Assembly (NCBI GenBank): GCA_049347715.1
Contig: CP186339.1
Location: 806,001 to 870,000 of the forward strand
DNA: 64,000 nt
Source: Thalassotalea_B piscium_A
GTDB lineage: Bacteria > Pseudomonadota > Gammaproteobacteria > Enterobacterales > Alteromonadaceae
Direction of reading: 5' to 3'
Under the pieces are notes generated by a model that was given only the letters and a program-made list of their open reading frames with translations, was not told the origin of the DNA and did no database searches. Below are positions 36,042 through 44,763 of this stretch, one piece after another; within the stretch, counting starts at the first letter, position 1, and the number at the start of each line of letters is the position of its first letter. The position numbers were made by a program, and so were the translations under genes.

Positions 36042-36057
36042 TGGTATGAAATGTGCA
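36042..36057 (+). promoter_or_regulatory. Sigma-54 promoter of fleSR
   Basis: TGGTATGAAATGTGCA has GG and GC 10 bp apart. Relative to the consensus TTGCW at -12 it has GTGCA. It lies 34 bp before the fleS start. FleQ-dependent control of fleSR is the known arrangement in polar flagellates. Confidence 0.62.
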
Positions 36058-36091
36058 TATTCACAGTGTTATCGTTAACTAGGTAAGAATT

Positions 36092-37303
36092 ATGACAGTG
36101 GCATACTCAACATTATCATCAGGCGCGAATCAAACTCCCTTTCTTAAAATGGAAGAGGTTTCTATCCAGCCGTCTCAATATTTTGATGACACGTCAGATC
36201 TAAAACGTGAAACTTATCGAGGCGAATTAGCCTTGCTTAGACAACAATCTGAACAGCTAGCTCAGGTCATTAATGTCATGCCATCGGGTATGATTTTATT
36301 AGATGGTAATGGTGTGGTCACCAAAATCAATAAAATTGCCAGCCAATTACTTGATGAACCTATTCTTGGGCAACCTTGGTTTGACGTTATTCGTCGTTCA
36401 TTCAAACCAAGAGCTGATGATTGGCATGAGGTCTCATTAAAAGGTGGGCGTCGTGTAAAACTTGAAATAACCCCATTAGTTGATCAGCCCGGCCAGCTCA
36501 TATTGATCACAGATTTAACTGAAACGAGACTACTACAAGATAAACTAGGTCAATTACAACGATTATCTTCGTTAGGTCAAATGGTTTCAAAACTTGCTCA
36601 TCAAATCAGAACGCCGTTATCCGCTGCAATGCTATACGGTGCAAATTTAAAAAATAAACAGTTAAAAAATGAAGATAGAGAGAATTTCCAACACAAGCTA
36701 ATGTCACGGTTACAAGATTTAGAACAACAAGTGAATGATATGTTGTTGTTTGCTAAAAGCGGTAATCAACAAGTAGTTGAAACGATTTCTATTAATCAAT
36801 TGGTACGCGAATCTATAAATGGTTTAGAAGCTTTGATTAAAAAGGCGAATGCTAAAATTACCATGACACCTTGTCCAGAGAATTGCCAGATATTGGGTAA
36901 TCAACGGGCACTAAACGGCGCTATTGTTAATTTAATACATAATGCTTTACAAGTCATACCAGACCAAGCAGAAATTCGCATTGAAGTTCGCAGTCATAAT
37001 GACCATGTCTACATAAGTGTTATTGATAATGGTAAAGGCGTCGATAGTGAGCTTGCCAGCAGAATTTTTGAACCTTTTTATACTTCACGAGCTAATGGTA
37101 CAGGTTTAGGACTTGCAGTAGTTAAATCTGTAGCAAATGCTCATCAAGGTGATGTGCAATTACTAAATGACAATAATGAAGGGGCACATTTTTGTATTAA
37201 GTTGCCTTTGATTAAATCAGAAAGTCATCAAAAAGATAATGAGCATTATCACACAGAAAAATTTAAATCAGCATCACAGGAGAATAACTATGAATCAAAG
37301 TAA
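36092..37303 (+). CDS. fleS: Flagellar sensor histidine kinase FleS/FlrB
   Basis: The 403-aa cytoplasmic kinase phosphorylates FleR/FlrC, the activator of class III flagellar genes. It has no membrane segments. A PAS-like domain (about 60-150, VMPSGMILLDGNGVVTKINK) precedes the HisKA helix with phospho-acceptor His in LAHQIRTPLSAAM. The HATPase domain (about 270-375) has the N-box LIHNALQV and GTGLGLAVVKSVA. It overlaps fleR by 14 nt. Its left neighbour is the inserted iron and glucan block, not fleQ. Confidence 0.95.
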   Translation: MTVAYSTLSSGANQTPFLKMEEVSIQPSQYFDDTSDLKRETYRGELALLRQQSEQLAQVINVMPSGMILLDGNGVVTKINKIASQLLDEPILGQPWFDVIRRSFKPRADDWHEVSLKGGRRVKLEITPLVDQPGQLILITDLTETRLLQDKLGQLQRLSSLGQMVSKLAHQIRTPLSAAMLYGANLKNKQLKNEDRENFQHKLMSRLQDLEQQVNDMLLFAKSGNQQVVETISINQLVRESINGLEALIKKANAKITMTPCPENCQILGNQRALNGAIVNLIHNALQVIPDQAEIRIEVRSHNDHVYISVIDNGKGVDSELASRIFEPFYTSRANGTGLGLAVVKSVANAHQGDVQLLNDNNEGAHFCIKLPLIKSESHQKDNEHYHTEKFKSASQENNYESK

Positions 37304-38630
37304 GATTTTAGTGGTAGAAGATGATGCCGGCCTTAGAGAAGCATTAGTTGATACCTTAACCATTGCAGGTTATAGCTGTATTGAAGCTGAATCAGGCGAG
37401 GCAGCACTGTTGCTTCTGAAAAATCATCAAGTTGATTTAGTTGTTAGTGATGTTCAAATGGGAGGTATGTCAGGCCTTTCGTTACTTAAATCTATCAAAA
37501 ATGCTAATGCTCAGTTGCCAGTATTAATTATGACGGCATACGGTACTATCAATGATGCAGTAGAAGCGATGAGACATGGTGCATGTAATTACATGGCAAA
37601 ACCTTTTGCACCCGAAGTATTATTAAATATGGTTAATCAGTATGTGCCACTAGCTATTAATGATGGTGTTGATCCTATTGCTGAAGATAAGCAAAGTGTT
37701 GAGTTACTTCATTTAGCACGCAAAGTTGCGACAACAGATGCTTCAGTTATGGTCTTGGGCCCTAGTGGTTCAGGTAAAGAAGTATTGGCGCAATATGTAC
37801 ATCAACATTCTGCACGTTCGAGTAAGCCTTTTGTTGCAATTAATTGCGCAGCAATCCCTGAAAACATGTTAGAGGCAACGTTATTCGGCTATGAAAAAGG
37901 AGCGTTTACTGGAGCAATTCAAGCTTGTCCTGGTAAGTTTGAGCAAGCGCAAGGGGGCACTATTCTACTCGATGAGATCACTGAGATGGATTTAGGGCTA
38001 CAAGCGAAAATATTGCGGGTATTACAAGAACGTGAAGTTGAACGATTAGCGGGTCGAAAAATGATCCAACTAGATGTGCGTGTCATTGCTACTAGTAATA
38101 GAGACTTACGTGAAGCTGTTAAAGAAGGTATCTTCCGTGAAGATTTATATTACCGTCTTAATGTTTTCCCTCTAACGTGGTTACCGTTAGCTGAACGACG
38201 TGATGATATTATTCCGTTAGCTAAACATATGATAGCGCGCATTTGCCAAAAAAATGGGGATATTATTCCTGAGTTTACTGCTGCAGCCCGAAGTAAGTTA
38301 ATGGCTTATCACTGGCCTGGTAATGTTCGTGAATTAGATAATGTTATGCAACGAGCCTTGATTCTTCATAGTGATCAGCAAATTGATACCACTGATATTC
38401 TTATCGAAAATTTTGAAACTGAAACAATAATCAAAGAAGCAGAAACAAGTATCAGTGAAGATAAACTTGGAAGTGAGCTCAAAATTCAAGAACATCAAAT
38501 TATCCTTGATACACTTCAGGCGTGTCATGGGAGTAGAAAAGATGTCGCGGAGCGATTAGGAATCAGTCCACGTACTTTACGCTATAAAATAGCCCGTATG
38601 CGAGATAGTGGAATTCAAATACCTGCGTAA
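37290..38630 (+). CDS. fleR: Flagellar sigma-54 response regulator FleR/FlrC
   Basis: The 446-aa activator has a receiver domain (about 1-120, LVVEDDAG and VVSDVQMGG with the phosphorylated Asp). The AAA+ domain includes Walker A GPSGSGKE, GAFTGA and ILLDEITEM, and a Fis-type helix-turn-helix ends the protein (RKDVAERLGISPRTLRYKIARM-like). It turns on late RpoN promoters after basal-body assembly begins. I choose the ATG at 37290, because AGGAGA lies 6 nt before it and it gives a receiver domain of normal length. An in-frame ATG at 37239 would add 17 unlikely residues. A strong terminator follows. Confidence 0.95.
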   Translation: MNQSKILVVEDDAGLREALVDTLTIAGYSCIEAESGEAALLLLKNHQVDLVVSDVQMGGMSGLSLLKSIKNANAQLPVLIMTAYGTINDAVEAMRHGACNYMAKPFAPEVLLNMVNQYVPLAINDGVDPIAEDKQSVELLHLARKVATTDASVMVLGPSGSGKEVLAQYVHQHSARSSKPFVAINCAAIPENMLEATLFGYEKGAFTGAIQACPGKFEQAQGGTILLDEITEMDLGLQAKILRVLQEREVERLAGRKMIQLDVRVIATSNRDLREAVKEGIFREDLYYRLNVFPLTWLPLAERRDDIIPLAKHMIARICQKNGDIIPEFTAAARSKLMAYHWPGNVRELDNVMQRALILHSDQQIDTTDILIENFETETIIKEAETSISEDKLGSELKIQEHQIILDTLQACHGSRKDVAERLGISPRTLRYKIARMRDSGIQIPA

Positions 38631-38671
38631 ATAAATGAAAAAATCAATATTTACCGTGTAAGTGCTAATTT

Positions 38672-38710
38672 AAAAATGACACATAATCAAAGGATTAGGT
38701 GTCATTTTTT
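38672..38710 (+). terminator. Rho-independent terminator after fleSR
   Basis: AAAAATGACAC pairs with GTGTCATTTTT, with an inner AATC/GATT stem, followed by further T residues. It ends the fleSR transcript just before the fliE promoter. Confidence 0.9.
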
Positions 38711-38733
38711 GTTATTTACAATATTTAAATTTT

Positions 38734-38750
38734 TTGGCACTAAGTTTGCT
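38734..38750 (+). promoter_or_regulatory. Sigma-54 promoter of the fliE operon
   Basis: TTGGCACTAAGTTTGCT is an almost perfect RpoN promoter (TGGCAC-N5-TTGCT), 53 bp before fliE. It is the best sigma-54 match in the window and drives fliEFGHIJ. Confidence 0.92.
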
Positions 38751-38802
38751 TTGTTACCTATAACAGTTAATTAAACAATAAATTGACACAAGAGAGTTCG
38801 TT

Positions 38803-39153
38803 ATGGATATCAAAGCAAATTCACTCTATACGCAAATGCAGAGCATGTCGTTAGAAGCCTCAGGAAAACGTTTTCCAGTTGAGGGTAATGGTGATCTTGT
38901 TAATGCTATAGCGCCAAAAAATAATTCAAGCGCTAACTTTGCTTCAATGTTAAAAGATGCCGTTAATACCGTTAATGATCTTCAACAAGACGCTGGCGCT
39001 AAAAGAACCGCCTTTGAAATGGGCGATCGAAGTGTCACCCTTGCTGATACTATGATTGCAGCATCAAAATCTGGGGTAGCGTTCGATGCAACTATACAGG
39101 TTCGCAATAAATTTGTTGAAGCCTATAAAGAAATCATGAGTATGCCAGTTTAG
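38803..39153 (+). CDS. fliE: Flagellar hook-basal body protein FliE
   Basis: FliE joins the MS ring to the rod and is needed to begin rod export. The 116-aa protein has the usual disordered N-terminus and the conserved C-terminal half: FASMLKDAVNTVNDLQQDA, then RSVTLADTMIAASKSGVAFDA and VRNKFVEAYKEIMSMPV, ending with the family signature. It is the first gene of the operon after the sigma-54 promoter and is 51 bp before fliF. Confidence 0.97.
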   Translation: MDIKANSLYTQMQSMSLEASGKRFPVEGNGDLVNAIAPKNNSSANFASMLKDAVNTVNDLQQDAGAKRTAFEMGDRSVTLADTMIAASKSGVAFDATIQVRNKFVEAYKEIMSMPV

Positions 39154-39204
39154 TGTTACTAGACAACGCAATATATAAGTACCAGTTAAGAGCGGAGATG
39201 TAAC

Positions 39205-40920
39205 ATGGCAGACACCAACACCACAATGGTTTCATCAGATCAAAATACAGATTTAGTCGTAAATGACAATGCTGAGTCTGATATTGAGGAACAAAAATCA
39301 GGATTTGCCGCAGCAATGGGCAATGTTGATGTCTTACGTCAATTAACACTCATCATGGCCTTAGCTATTTGTTTAGCCATAGCGGTATTTGTTATCTTGT
39401 GGGCTAATCAACCTGATTATCGTTTTTTATCTAAGCAACCTACAGAGCAATTGATTAAAACCATGGATTTTCTTGATGCCAATAAAGTGGATTATCTTCA
39501 AGAAAATAATACTATTTCAGTTCGCGCCGATGAATATCAAAGTATCAAGCTTTTACTTGCTCGAGAAGGCTTAGATGACAAACCTGATGAAGGCAATGAA
39601 ATTATCATGCAAGATATGGGGTTTGGTGTTAGTCAACGTTTAGAAGGTGAACGCTTAAAACATTCTCGTGAACAACAACTAGCACGAACCATTGAAGAGC
39701 TTCAATCGATTACTCGTGCAAAAGTGTTACTTGCGATACCACGCGAAAATGTCTTTGCTAAACGAGAAAAATCACCTTCAGCAACCGTTGTATTAACTAT
39801 GCGTCGTGGCCGTTTACTCTCAGAAGAAGAAGTGGATTCTGTGGTGGATATTATCGCATCCGCAGTACAAGGACTTGATCCTAATCGAGTGACGGTTACT
39901 GATCAAAATGGACGTTTACTTAATTCTGGTTCACAAGATTCAATCTCATCACGTTCAAGAAAAGAATTTGAAATTGAACAAAAACGTGAAAGAGAATACA
40001 TGGAGAAACTCGATAGTATACTTATTCCTGTAGTGGGATTAGGTAATTATACTGCCCAAGTTGATGTTACAATGGATTTTACTAACTCTGAAGAAACTCA
40101 GCGTCGTTATAACCCAGATTTACCTGCACTTCGTAGCGAAATGAAAGTTGAAAATAACTCTATAGGTGGTGCGTTAGGTGGAATACCTGGGGCATTATCT
40201 AATCAGCCGCCTCTTGATTCCAACATCCCTGAAAATGCAACAGGCAGTCAGCAAAAATCAATGCCAAGCACTAAACATTCCGAATCAACAAGAAATTATG
40301 AATTGGATGAATCTATTAGCTATAAAAAGCAACAAACAGGCGTTATTCGCAGAATCAGCGTATCAGTGGCATTAGATTACCTAAATAATGTGAATGCTGA
40401 AGGCCAAGTAGACCAAACTCCGCGTTCAGTACAAGAACTGTCAAATATTCGTCGATTACTACAAGGTAGTATTGGTTTTGATATGCAGCGTGGAGATACC
40501 CTTGAAGTTGTGACATTACCGTTTTCCAGAATGGCTGAGCCTGTCGTAGTTGAACCTGCTATTTATGAGCAACCTTGGTTTTGGAAAATGGTTAAATTAG
40601 GTATGGGTGGCTTAGTTATTATCGTGCTAATCCTAGCGGTTGTTCGCCCAATGTTAAAACGTTTAATTTATCCAGATCAATCGCCATCAGACTATGGTGA
40701 TAAATCGCTTGATAGTCATATAGACTTAGGTGATGAAACTATGGATATGTTAACATCAGAATTTGACGCGGGTGCAGTTGGTTTCGCGCCTGATGGTAGC
40801 TTACAGTTACCAGATCTTCATAGAGATGAAGATATATTAAAAGCGGTTCGAGCCTTAGTCGCTAATGAGCCAGAACTATCGTCGCAAGTAGTGAAAAGTT
40901 GGTTGAACGAAGATGAGTGA
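39205..40920 (+). CDS. fliF: MS-ring protein FliF
   Basis: FliF (571 aa) forms the membrane ring on which the whole motor is built. It has two transmembrane segments, at about 38-60 (LTLIMALAICLAIAVFVI) and 460-483. The periplasmic ring-building domains between them contain the YscJ-like region (LAREGLDDKPDEGNEI, RVLLAIPRE-like KVLLAIPRENVFAKRE). The cytoplasmic C-terminus (about 485-571) holds the FliG-binding helix near its end (KAVRALVANEPELSSQVVKSW). It overlaps fliG by 8 nt. Confidence 0.98.
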   Translation: MADTNTTMVSSDQNTDLVVNDNAESDIEEQKSGFAAAMGNVDVLRQLTLIMALAICLAIAVFVILWANQPDYRFLSKQPTEQLIKTMDFLDANKVDYLQENNTISVRADEYQSIKLLLAREGLDDKPDEGNEIIMQDMGFGVSQRLEGERLKHSREQQLARTIEELQSITRAKVLLAIPRENVFAKREKSPSATVVLTMRRGRLLSEEEVDSVVDIIASAVQGLDPNRVTVTDQNGRLLNSGSQDSISSRSRKEFEIEQKREREYMEKLDSILIPVVGLGNYTAQVDVTMDFTNSEETQRRYNPDLPALRSEMKVENNSIGGALGGIPGALSNQPPLDSNIPENATGSQQKSMPSTKHSESTRNYELDESISYKKQQTGVIRRISVSVALDYLNNVNAEGQVDQTPRSVQELSNIRRLLQGSIGFDMQRGDTLEVVTLPFSRMAEPVVVEPAIYEQPWFWKMVKLGMGGLVIIVLILAVVRPMLKRLIYPDQSPSDYGDKSLDSHIDLGDETMDMLTSEFDAGAVGFAPDGSLQLPDLHRDEDILKAVRALVANEPELSSQVVKSWLNEDE

Positions 40921-41965
40921 TGAAGCCCAAACCCAAACTATGACTGCACCTGTCGGTTTTGATGTTGATAAACTTGATGGTACAGAAAAAGCTGCCATCT
41001 TGTTATTAAGTTTGTCAGAGGAAGATGCAGCACAAATTTTAAAACATCTTGAACCTAAGCAAGTTCAGCAAGTCGGTATGATAATGGCGGCTATGGAAGA
41101 CTTTACTCAAGAAAAAATCACAGCGGTTCACAAGTTGTTTATTAATGAAATTCAAAACTTTAGTACGATAGGGTTCCAAAGTGAAGAGTTTGTTCGCCGC
41201 GCATTAACTGCTGCTTTAGGTGAAGATAAAGCGGGTAACCTGATAGACCAAATTGTCATGGGTGGTGGCGCAAAAGGTTTAGATTCGTTGAAATGGATGG
41301 ATTCAAAACAAGTTGCCAATATTATCCGTAACGAACATCCGCAAATTCAAACGATTGTACTTTCTTATTTAGAGCCTGAACAATCAGCAGAAATAATGAG
41401 TCAGTTCGCTGATAAAGTACGCCTTGATTTAATGATGCGTATTGCTAATTTGGAAGAAGTACAACCAGCCGCTTTACAAGAGCTGAATGAGATTATGGAA
41501 AAACAATTTGCTGGTCAAGCTGGTGCTCAAGCAGCGAAAATGGGTGGATTGAAAGCTGCGGCAGATATTATGAACTATCTTGATACCAATATTGAAGGTG
41601 TCTTAATGGATGCGATTCGCGAGCATGATGAAGAAATGAGTCAACAAATTCAAGATCTTATGTTTGTCTTTGAAAATCTGGCTGATGTTGATGACAGAGG
41701 TATTCAAGCTATTTTACGTGAAGTACAGCAAGATGCATTGATGAAAGCCATAAAAGGTGCTGATGAAGCACTGAAAGAAAAAATTATGAAAAACATGTCG
41801 AAACGTGCAGCAGAAATGATGGCTGATGACTTAGAGGCTATGGGGCCCGTTCGTATTAGTGAAGTTGAAGCGGCACAGAAAGAAATTCTTTCAACCGCGC
41901 GTCGTTTATCTGACGCAGGTGAAATTATGTTAGGTGGAGCAGGTGGCGGTGATGAATTCTTATAA
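40913..41965 (+). CDS. fliG: Rotor switch protein FliG
   Basis: FliG (350 aa) is the cytoplasmic rotor component that contacts the stator and sets direction with FliM/FliN. Recognisable features are GTEKAAILLLSLSEEDAAQILKHL in the N-terminal FliF-binding domain, the EHPQIQTIVLSYL armadillo motif in the middle, and the C-terminal torque region with FVFENLADVDDRGIQ containing the charged stator-facing helix. The start overlaps the end of fliF by 8 nt. Length is close to the Vibrio protein. Confidence 0.98.
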   Translation: MSDEAQTQTMTAPVGFDVDKLDGTEKAAILLLSLSEEDAAQILKHLEPKQVQQVGMIMAAMEDFTQEKITAVHKLFINEIQNFSTIGFQSEEFVRRALTAALGEDKAGNLIDQIVMGGGAKGLDSLKWMDSKQVANIIRNEHPQIQTIVLSYLEPEQSAEIMSQFADKVRLDLMMRIANLEEVQPAALQELNEIMEKQFAGQAGAQAAKMGGLKAAADIMNYLDTNIEGVLMDAIREHDEEMSQQIQDLMFVFENLADVDDRGIQAILREVQQDALMKAIKGADEALKEKIMKNMSKRAAEMMADDLEAMGPVRISEVEAAQKEILSTARRLSDAGEIMLGGAGGGDEFL

Positions 41966-41997
41966 TATTAAGTTAACAAGCTCAATTTGTTAATCAT

Positions 41998-42795
41998 ATG
42001 AAAAATTTTAATTCCAACAATCCAGTTGAACAAGTGGTTCATCCTAAAGACGATCTAGAACTTGATGTATGGTCTTTGCCTGACGTTACCGAAGAAACCG
42101 TTATTGAAAAAGAAAAAACCAATGCGTTTGGTAAAAAAACAACTTGGGTCTATGAACCACCTGAAGAAGTGGAGTCTGAAGTAGCGCCGTTAACGGCTAC
42201 TGAGATAGAAGAGATCAGACAAGCAGCTCATGAAGAAGGTTTTAATCAAGGCAAAGAAGAAGGCTTTACTGCAGGTTTTGAATTAGGCGAAAAATCTGGG
42301 CATGAAGAAGGACTGACTAAAGGCCATGAAGAAGGATTAGAAAAAGGTTTAGCTGAAGCGAAAGTTGAAATTGAGCAACTTAGTCAACAGTGGCAGGCAT
42401 TAGTTGAACAGCTAGCTGAGCCAATGAAAGTGGTTGAAGGTAAAGTAGAGCAACAATTACTACAATTAGTGGTTCAGCTTACTGAAGCGGTAACGTTACA
42501 TGAAGCTAAAACAAATCCAGATATTATTCTCTCTGCCCTTAAAGCGGGTATGAAAGCTTTACCTATACAAGAAGCGCAAACTCAAATATTCCTTCATCCT
42601 GATGATATTAAACTGATTGAAAAAGAATTTTCTGCTGACTATATAACTGAACAAGGGTGGCGTTTATTACCCTCACCTCAATTAACTCCTGGTAGTTGCC
42701 AAATAGAAACTGCCACTTCAAATATAGATCTTACCTTAGAGTCTAAACTTAAAGAAGTATTGGACTCATTTTTGCAAGATGCATTACATCAGTAA
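41998..42795 (+). CDS. fliH: Flagellar export regulator FliH
   Basis: FliH (265 aa) is the stalk that holds the ATPase FliI at the export gate and controls its activity. Its hallmark is the run of GxxxG-type repeats in a long helix (about residues 78-125; segments such as HEEGFNQGKEEGF and GLTKGHEEGLEKG). The N-terminus is acidic; the C-terminal domain (about 140-262) is the FliI-binding V-ATPase E-like fold. It is 32 bp after fliG and 41 bp before fliI. Confidence 0.95.
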   Translation: MKNFNSNNPVEQVVHPKDDLELDVWSLPDVTEETVIEKEKTNAFGKKTTWVYEPPEEVESEVAPLTATEIEEIRQAAHEEGFNQGKEEGFTAGFELGEKSGHEEGLTKGHEEGLEKGLAEAKVEIEQLSQQWQALVEQLAEPMKVVEGKVEQQLLQLVVQLTEAVTLHEAKTNPDIILSALKAGMKALPIQEAQTQIFLHPDDIKLIEKEFSADYITEQGWRLLPSPQLTPGSCQIETATSNIDLTLESKLKEVLDSFLQDALHQ

Positions 42796-42836
42796 AATGG
42801 TGACAGAAATGTCAAAAAAACTACGGTATTAAAGAT

Positions 42837-44207
42837 ATGTTTGACACCCAAAATTTAACTAGTCGACTGGAAAATTGCCAGCAATATGTTCATAAACATC
42901 AATTGTCTGTGGCAGGTAGATTAGTGCGTGTTGTTGGACTGACACTCGAAGCTGTTGGTGTAAAAGCCTCTGTTGGTAGTCAATGTTTAGTTGAAACGGC
43001 ACAAGGTGAATTACTGGCGGAAGTCGTCGGTTTTTCTGGAGAAACCACATTTTTAATGCCTGAAATAAGTTTGCGTGGAGTACTGCCTGGAGCACGTGTT
43101 GTGCCAGTTAGCAATAAGTCTCGCGTACCATTATCTATGGACTTACTAGGCCGAGTTGTTGATGGTGTGGGTAAACCACTTGATGGCAAGGGACCAATAA
43201 AAACAGATGAAAATGCCAATTATAATTCGCAATTAATTAATCCATTGTCCCGTCGTGCTATTACCGAACCCTTAGATGTAGGCGTTCGTTCAATTAATAG
43301 TTTTATTACTGTTGGGCAAGGACAGCGTATGGGACTTTTTGCCGGTTCTGGTGTGGGTAAAAGTGTATTAATGGGCATGATGACTAAAGGTACAACTGCA
43401 GATGTTATTGTTGTTGGACTAGTGGGTGAACGTGGTCGAGAAGTTAAAGAATTTATCGAAGAAATATTAGGCGAAGAAGGTCGTGCGCGCTCGGTTGTTG
43501 TTGCGGCACCGGCTGATAATTCACCTTTAATGCGTTTAAAGGGCTGCGAAACGGCAGTACAAATTAGTGAGTATTTTCGCGATCAAGGGCTCAATGTCCT
43601 TTTGTTGATTGATTCATTAACCCGTTATGCCCAAGCACAACGTGAAATTGCCTTGGCGGTTGGTGAACCGCCTGCGACAAAAGGGTATCCGCCATCAGTA
43701 TTTTCTAAACTCCCTCAATTAGTTGAACGTGCAGGTAATGGCGGTGTAGGGCAGGGCTCAATTACGGCTTTTTTTACTGTATTGACGGAAGGTGATGATT
43801 TACAAGATCCGATAGCTGATGCGGCTCGTGCTATTTTAGATGGTCATATTGTCTTGTCGCGAGAGTTAGCCGATGCAGGGCATTATCCGGCAGTAGACAT
43901 AGAAGGTTCAATCAGTCGTGTTATGCCTATGGTGACCAGTGAAGAGCACCAACAATTGGCGAGAAACTTACGTCAAATGTATTCTTTATATCAACAAAAT
44001 AAGGATTTGATCTCAATAGGTGCATACACCCGTGGTAACGATCCGAGAATTGATCATGCTATTGAGTTAAATCCAGTGATAAATTTTTTCTTGCAGCAAA
44101 AAATGAATGAAGTCATCCCTTATGACCAAAGCTTAAGTCAGTTACAGGAAATTTTGCAAGCTGCGCAAGCTCATGCACAAAGCAATGCTAATCAAGGTGC
44201 TAATTAG
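42837..44207 (+). CDS. fliI: Flagellum-specific export ATPase FliI
   Basis: FliI (456 aa) is the F1-beta-like ATPase that unfolds and delivers export substrates. The Walker A loop is GLFAGSGVGKS with K175, Walker B is LNVLLLIDSLTRYA, and the arginine-finger and EIALAVGEPPATKGYPPSVF segment are conserved. The N-terminal (about 1-100) and C-terminal (about 360-456) domains are complete. Gene order fliH-fliI-fliJ is standard. Confidence 0.98.
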   Translation: MFDTQNLTSRLENCQQYVHKHQLSVAGRLVRVVGLTLEAVGVKASVGSQCLVETAQGELLAEVVGFSGETTFLMPEISLRGVLPGARVVPVSNKSRVPLSMDLLGRVVDGVGKPLDGKGPIKTDENANYNSQLINPLSRRAITEPLDVGVRSINSFITVGQGQRMGLFAGSGVGKSVLMGMMTKGTTADVIVVGLVGERGREVKEFIEEILGEEGRARSVVVAAPADNSPLMRLKGCETAVQISEYFRDQGLNVLLLIDSLTRYAQAQREIALAVGEPPATKGYPPSVFSKLPQLVERAGNGGVGQGSITAFFTVLTEGDDLQDPIADAARAILDGHIVLSRELADAGHYPAVDIEGSISRVMPMVTSEEHQQLARNLRQMYSLYQQNKDLISIGAYTRGNDPRIDHAIELNPVINFFLQQKMNEVIPYDQSLSQLQEILQAAQAHAQSNANQGAN

Positions 44208-44215
44208 GAAAAAAC

Positions 44216-44662
44216 ATGTCATTAAAACAATTGAATACGCTATACAAATATGAACATGACAAAGAGCGTAAAGCTGCCCAACAATTACAGTTAGCAGAGC
44301 AAGACTATCAGCAGAATTTATTGCGATTGCAAAATGTAGGTGATTATCGACTAGAATACATGAAAAGACTGGAACAACGTTCCCTACAAGGTATTGATAG
44401 TGCTACATATCGCCACTTTCATGCGTTTATTGCTAAGTTAGATAACGCAGCAGAACAAGTTGAAATAGCCATATCTCAAGCTAAAGCTTTAGTCGATCAA
44501 CGTAGAAATTTGTGGTTTGCTCAACGACAAAAAGTGAAAGCGGTCGAACATCTGCAACAGCAAAAAACGCAATTGAAAGTAAAACTTGAGAACAAACGCG
44601 AGCAAGCAATGTTTGATGAAATCTCAACACAGCAATATGTCCGTCGTCATCACCATTCCTAA
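44216..44662 (+). CDS. fliJ: Flagellar export chaperone FliJ
   Basis: FliJ (148 aa) is a coiled-coil protein that sits in the FliI ring and escorts chaperones. It is helical throughout (about residues 5-140), Gln/Lys-rich, with LNTLYKYEHDKERKAAQQL at the start, as in other FliJ proteins. It begins 8 bp after fliI. Sequence alone is weak for coiled coils, but the position between fliI and fliK makes the call firm. It is the last gene before a 101-bp gap. Confidence 0.92.
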   Translation: MSLKQLNTLYKYEHDKERKAAQQLQLAEQDYQQNLLRLQNVGDYRLEYMKRLEQRSLQGIDSATYRHFHAFIAKLDNAAEQVEIAISQAKALVDQRRNLWFAQRQKVKAVEHLQQQKTQLKVKLENKREQAMFDEISTQQYVRRHHHS

Positions 44663-44763
44663 TTATTTCATCTTGGAATGATAATTGTATAGTTATCAGT
44701 AAGAATGCACAAAGTGATACCACTTTACATGCCGTTTAGGTTAATTATTAACAAAGGTTTGTT

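Larger units (their letters stand above)
35755..36091. other. Divergent gap between iron permease and fleS
   Basis: The 337-bp gap contains the Fur box at its left end and a sigma-54 promoter at its right end. Between them is a GCGGCCGC palindrome (35881-35888) inside a weak inverted repeat. No gene, tRNA remnant or integrase was seen, so the right border of the insertion carries no obvious mobile-element signature. Confidence 0.6.

Noticed and set aside
18711..36091. Insertion sequence or prophage explanation for the block between fleQ and fleS
   Set aside because: No transposase, integrase, tRNA or terminal repeat pair was found at either border.
42232..42370. Repetitive Glu/Gly-rich segment of fliH as a novel repeat
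   Set aside because: GxxxG-type repeats in this place are a known feature of FliH.
44673..44689. Sigma-54-like sequence TTGGAATGATAATTGTA before fliK
   Set aside because: The GG is present, but the essential GC at -12 is replaced by GT. fliK is likely to be transcribed from upstream or from a promoter I cannot see.
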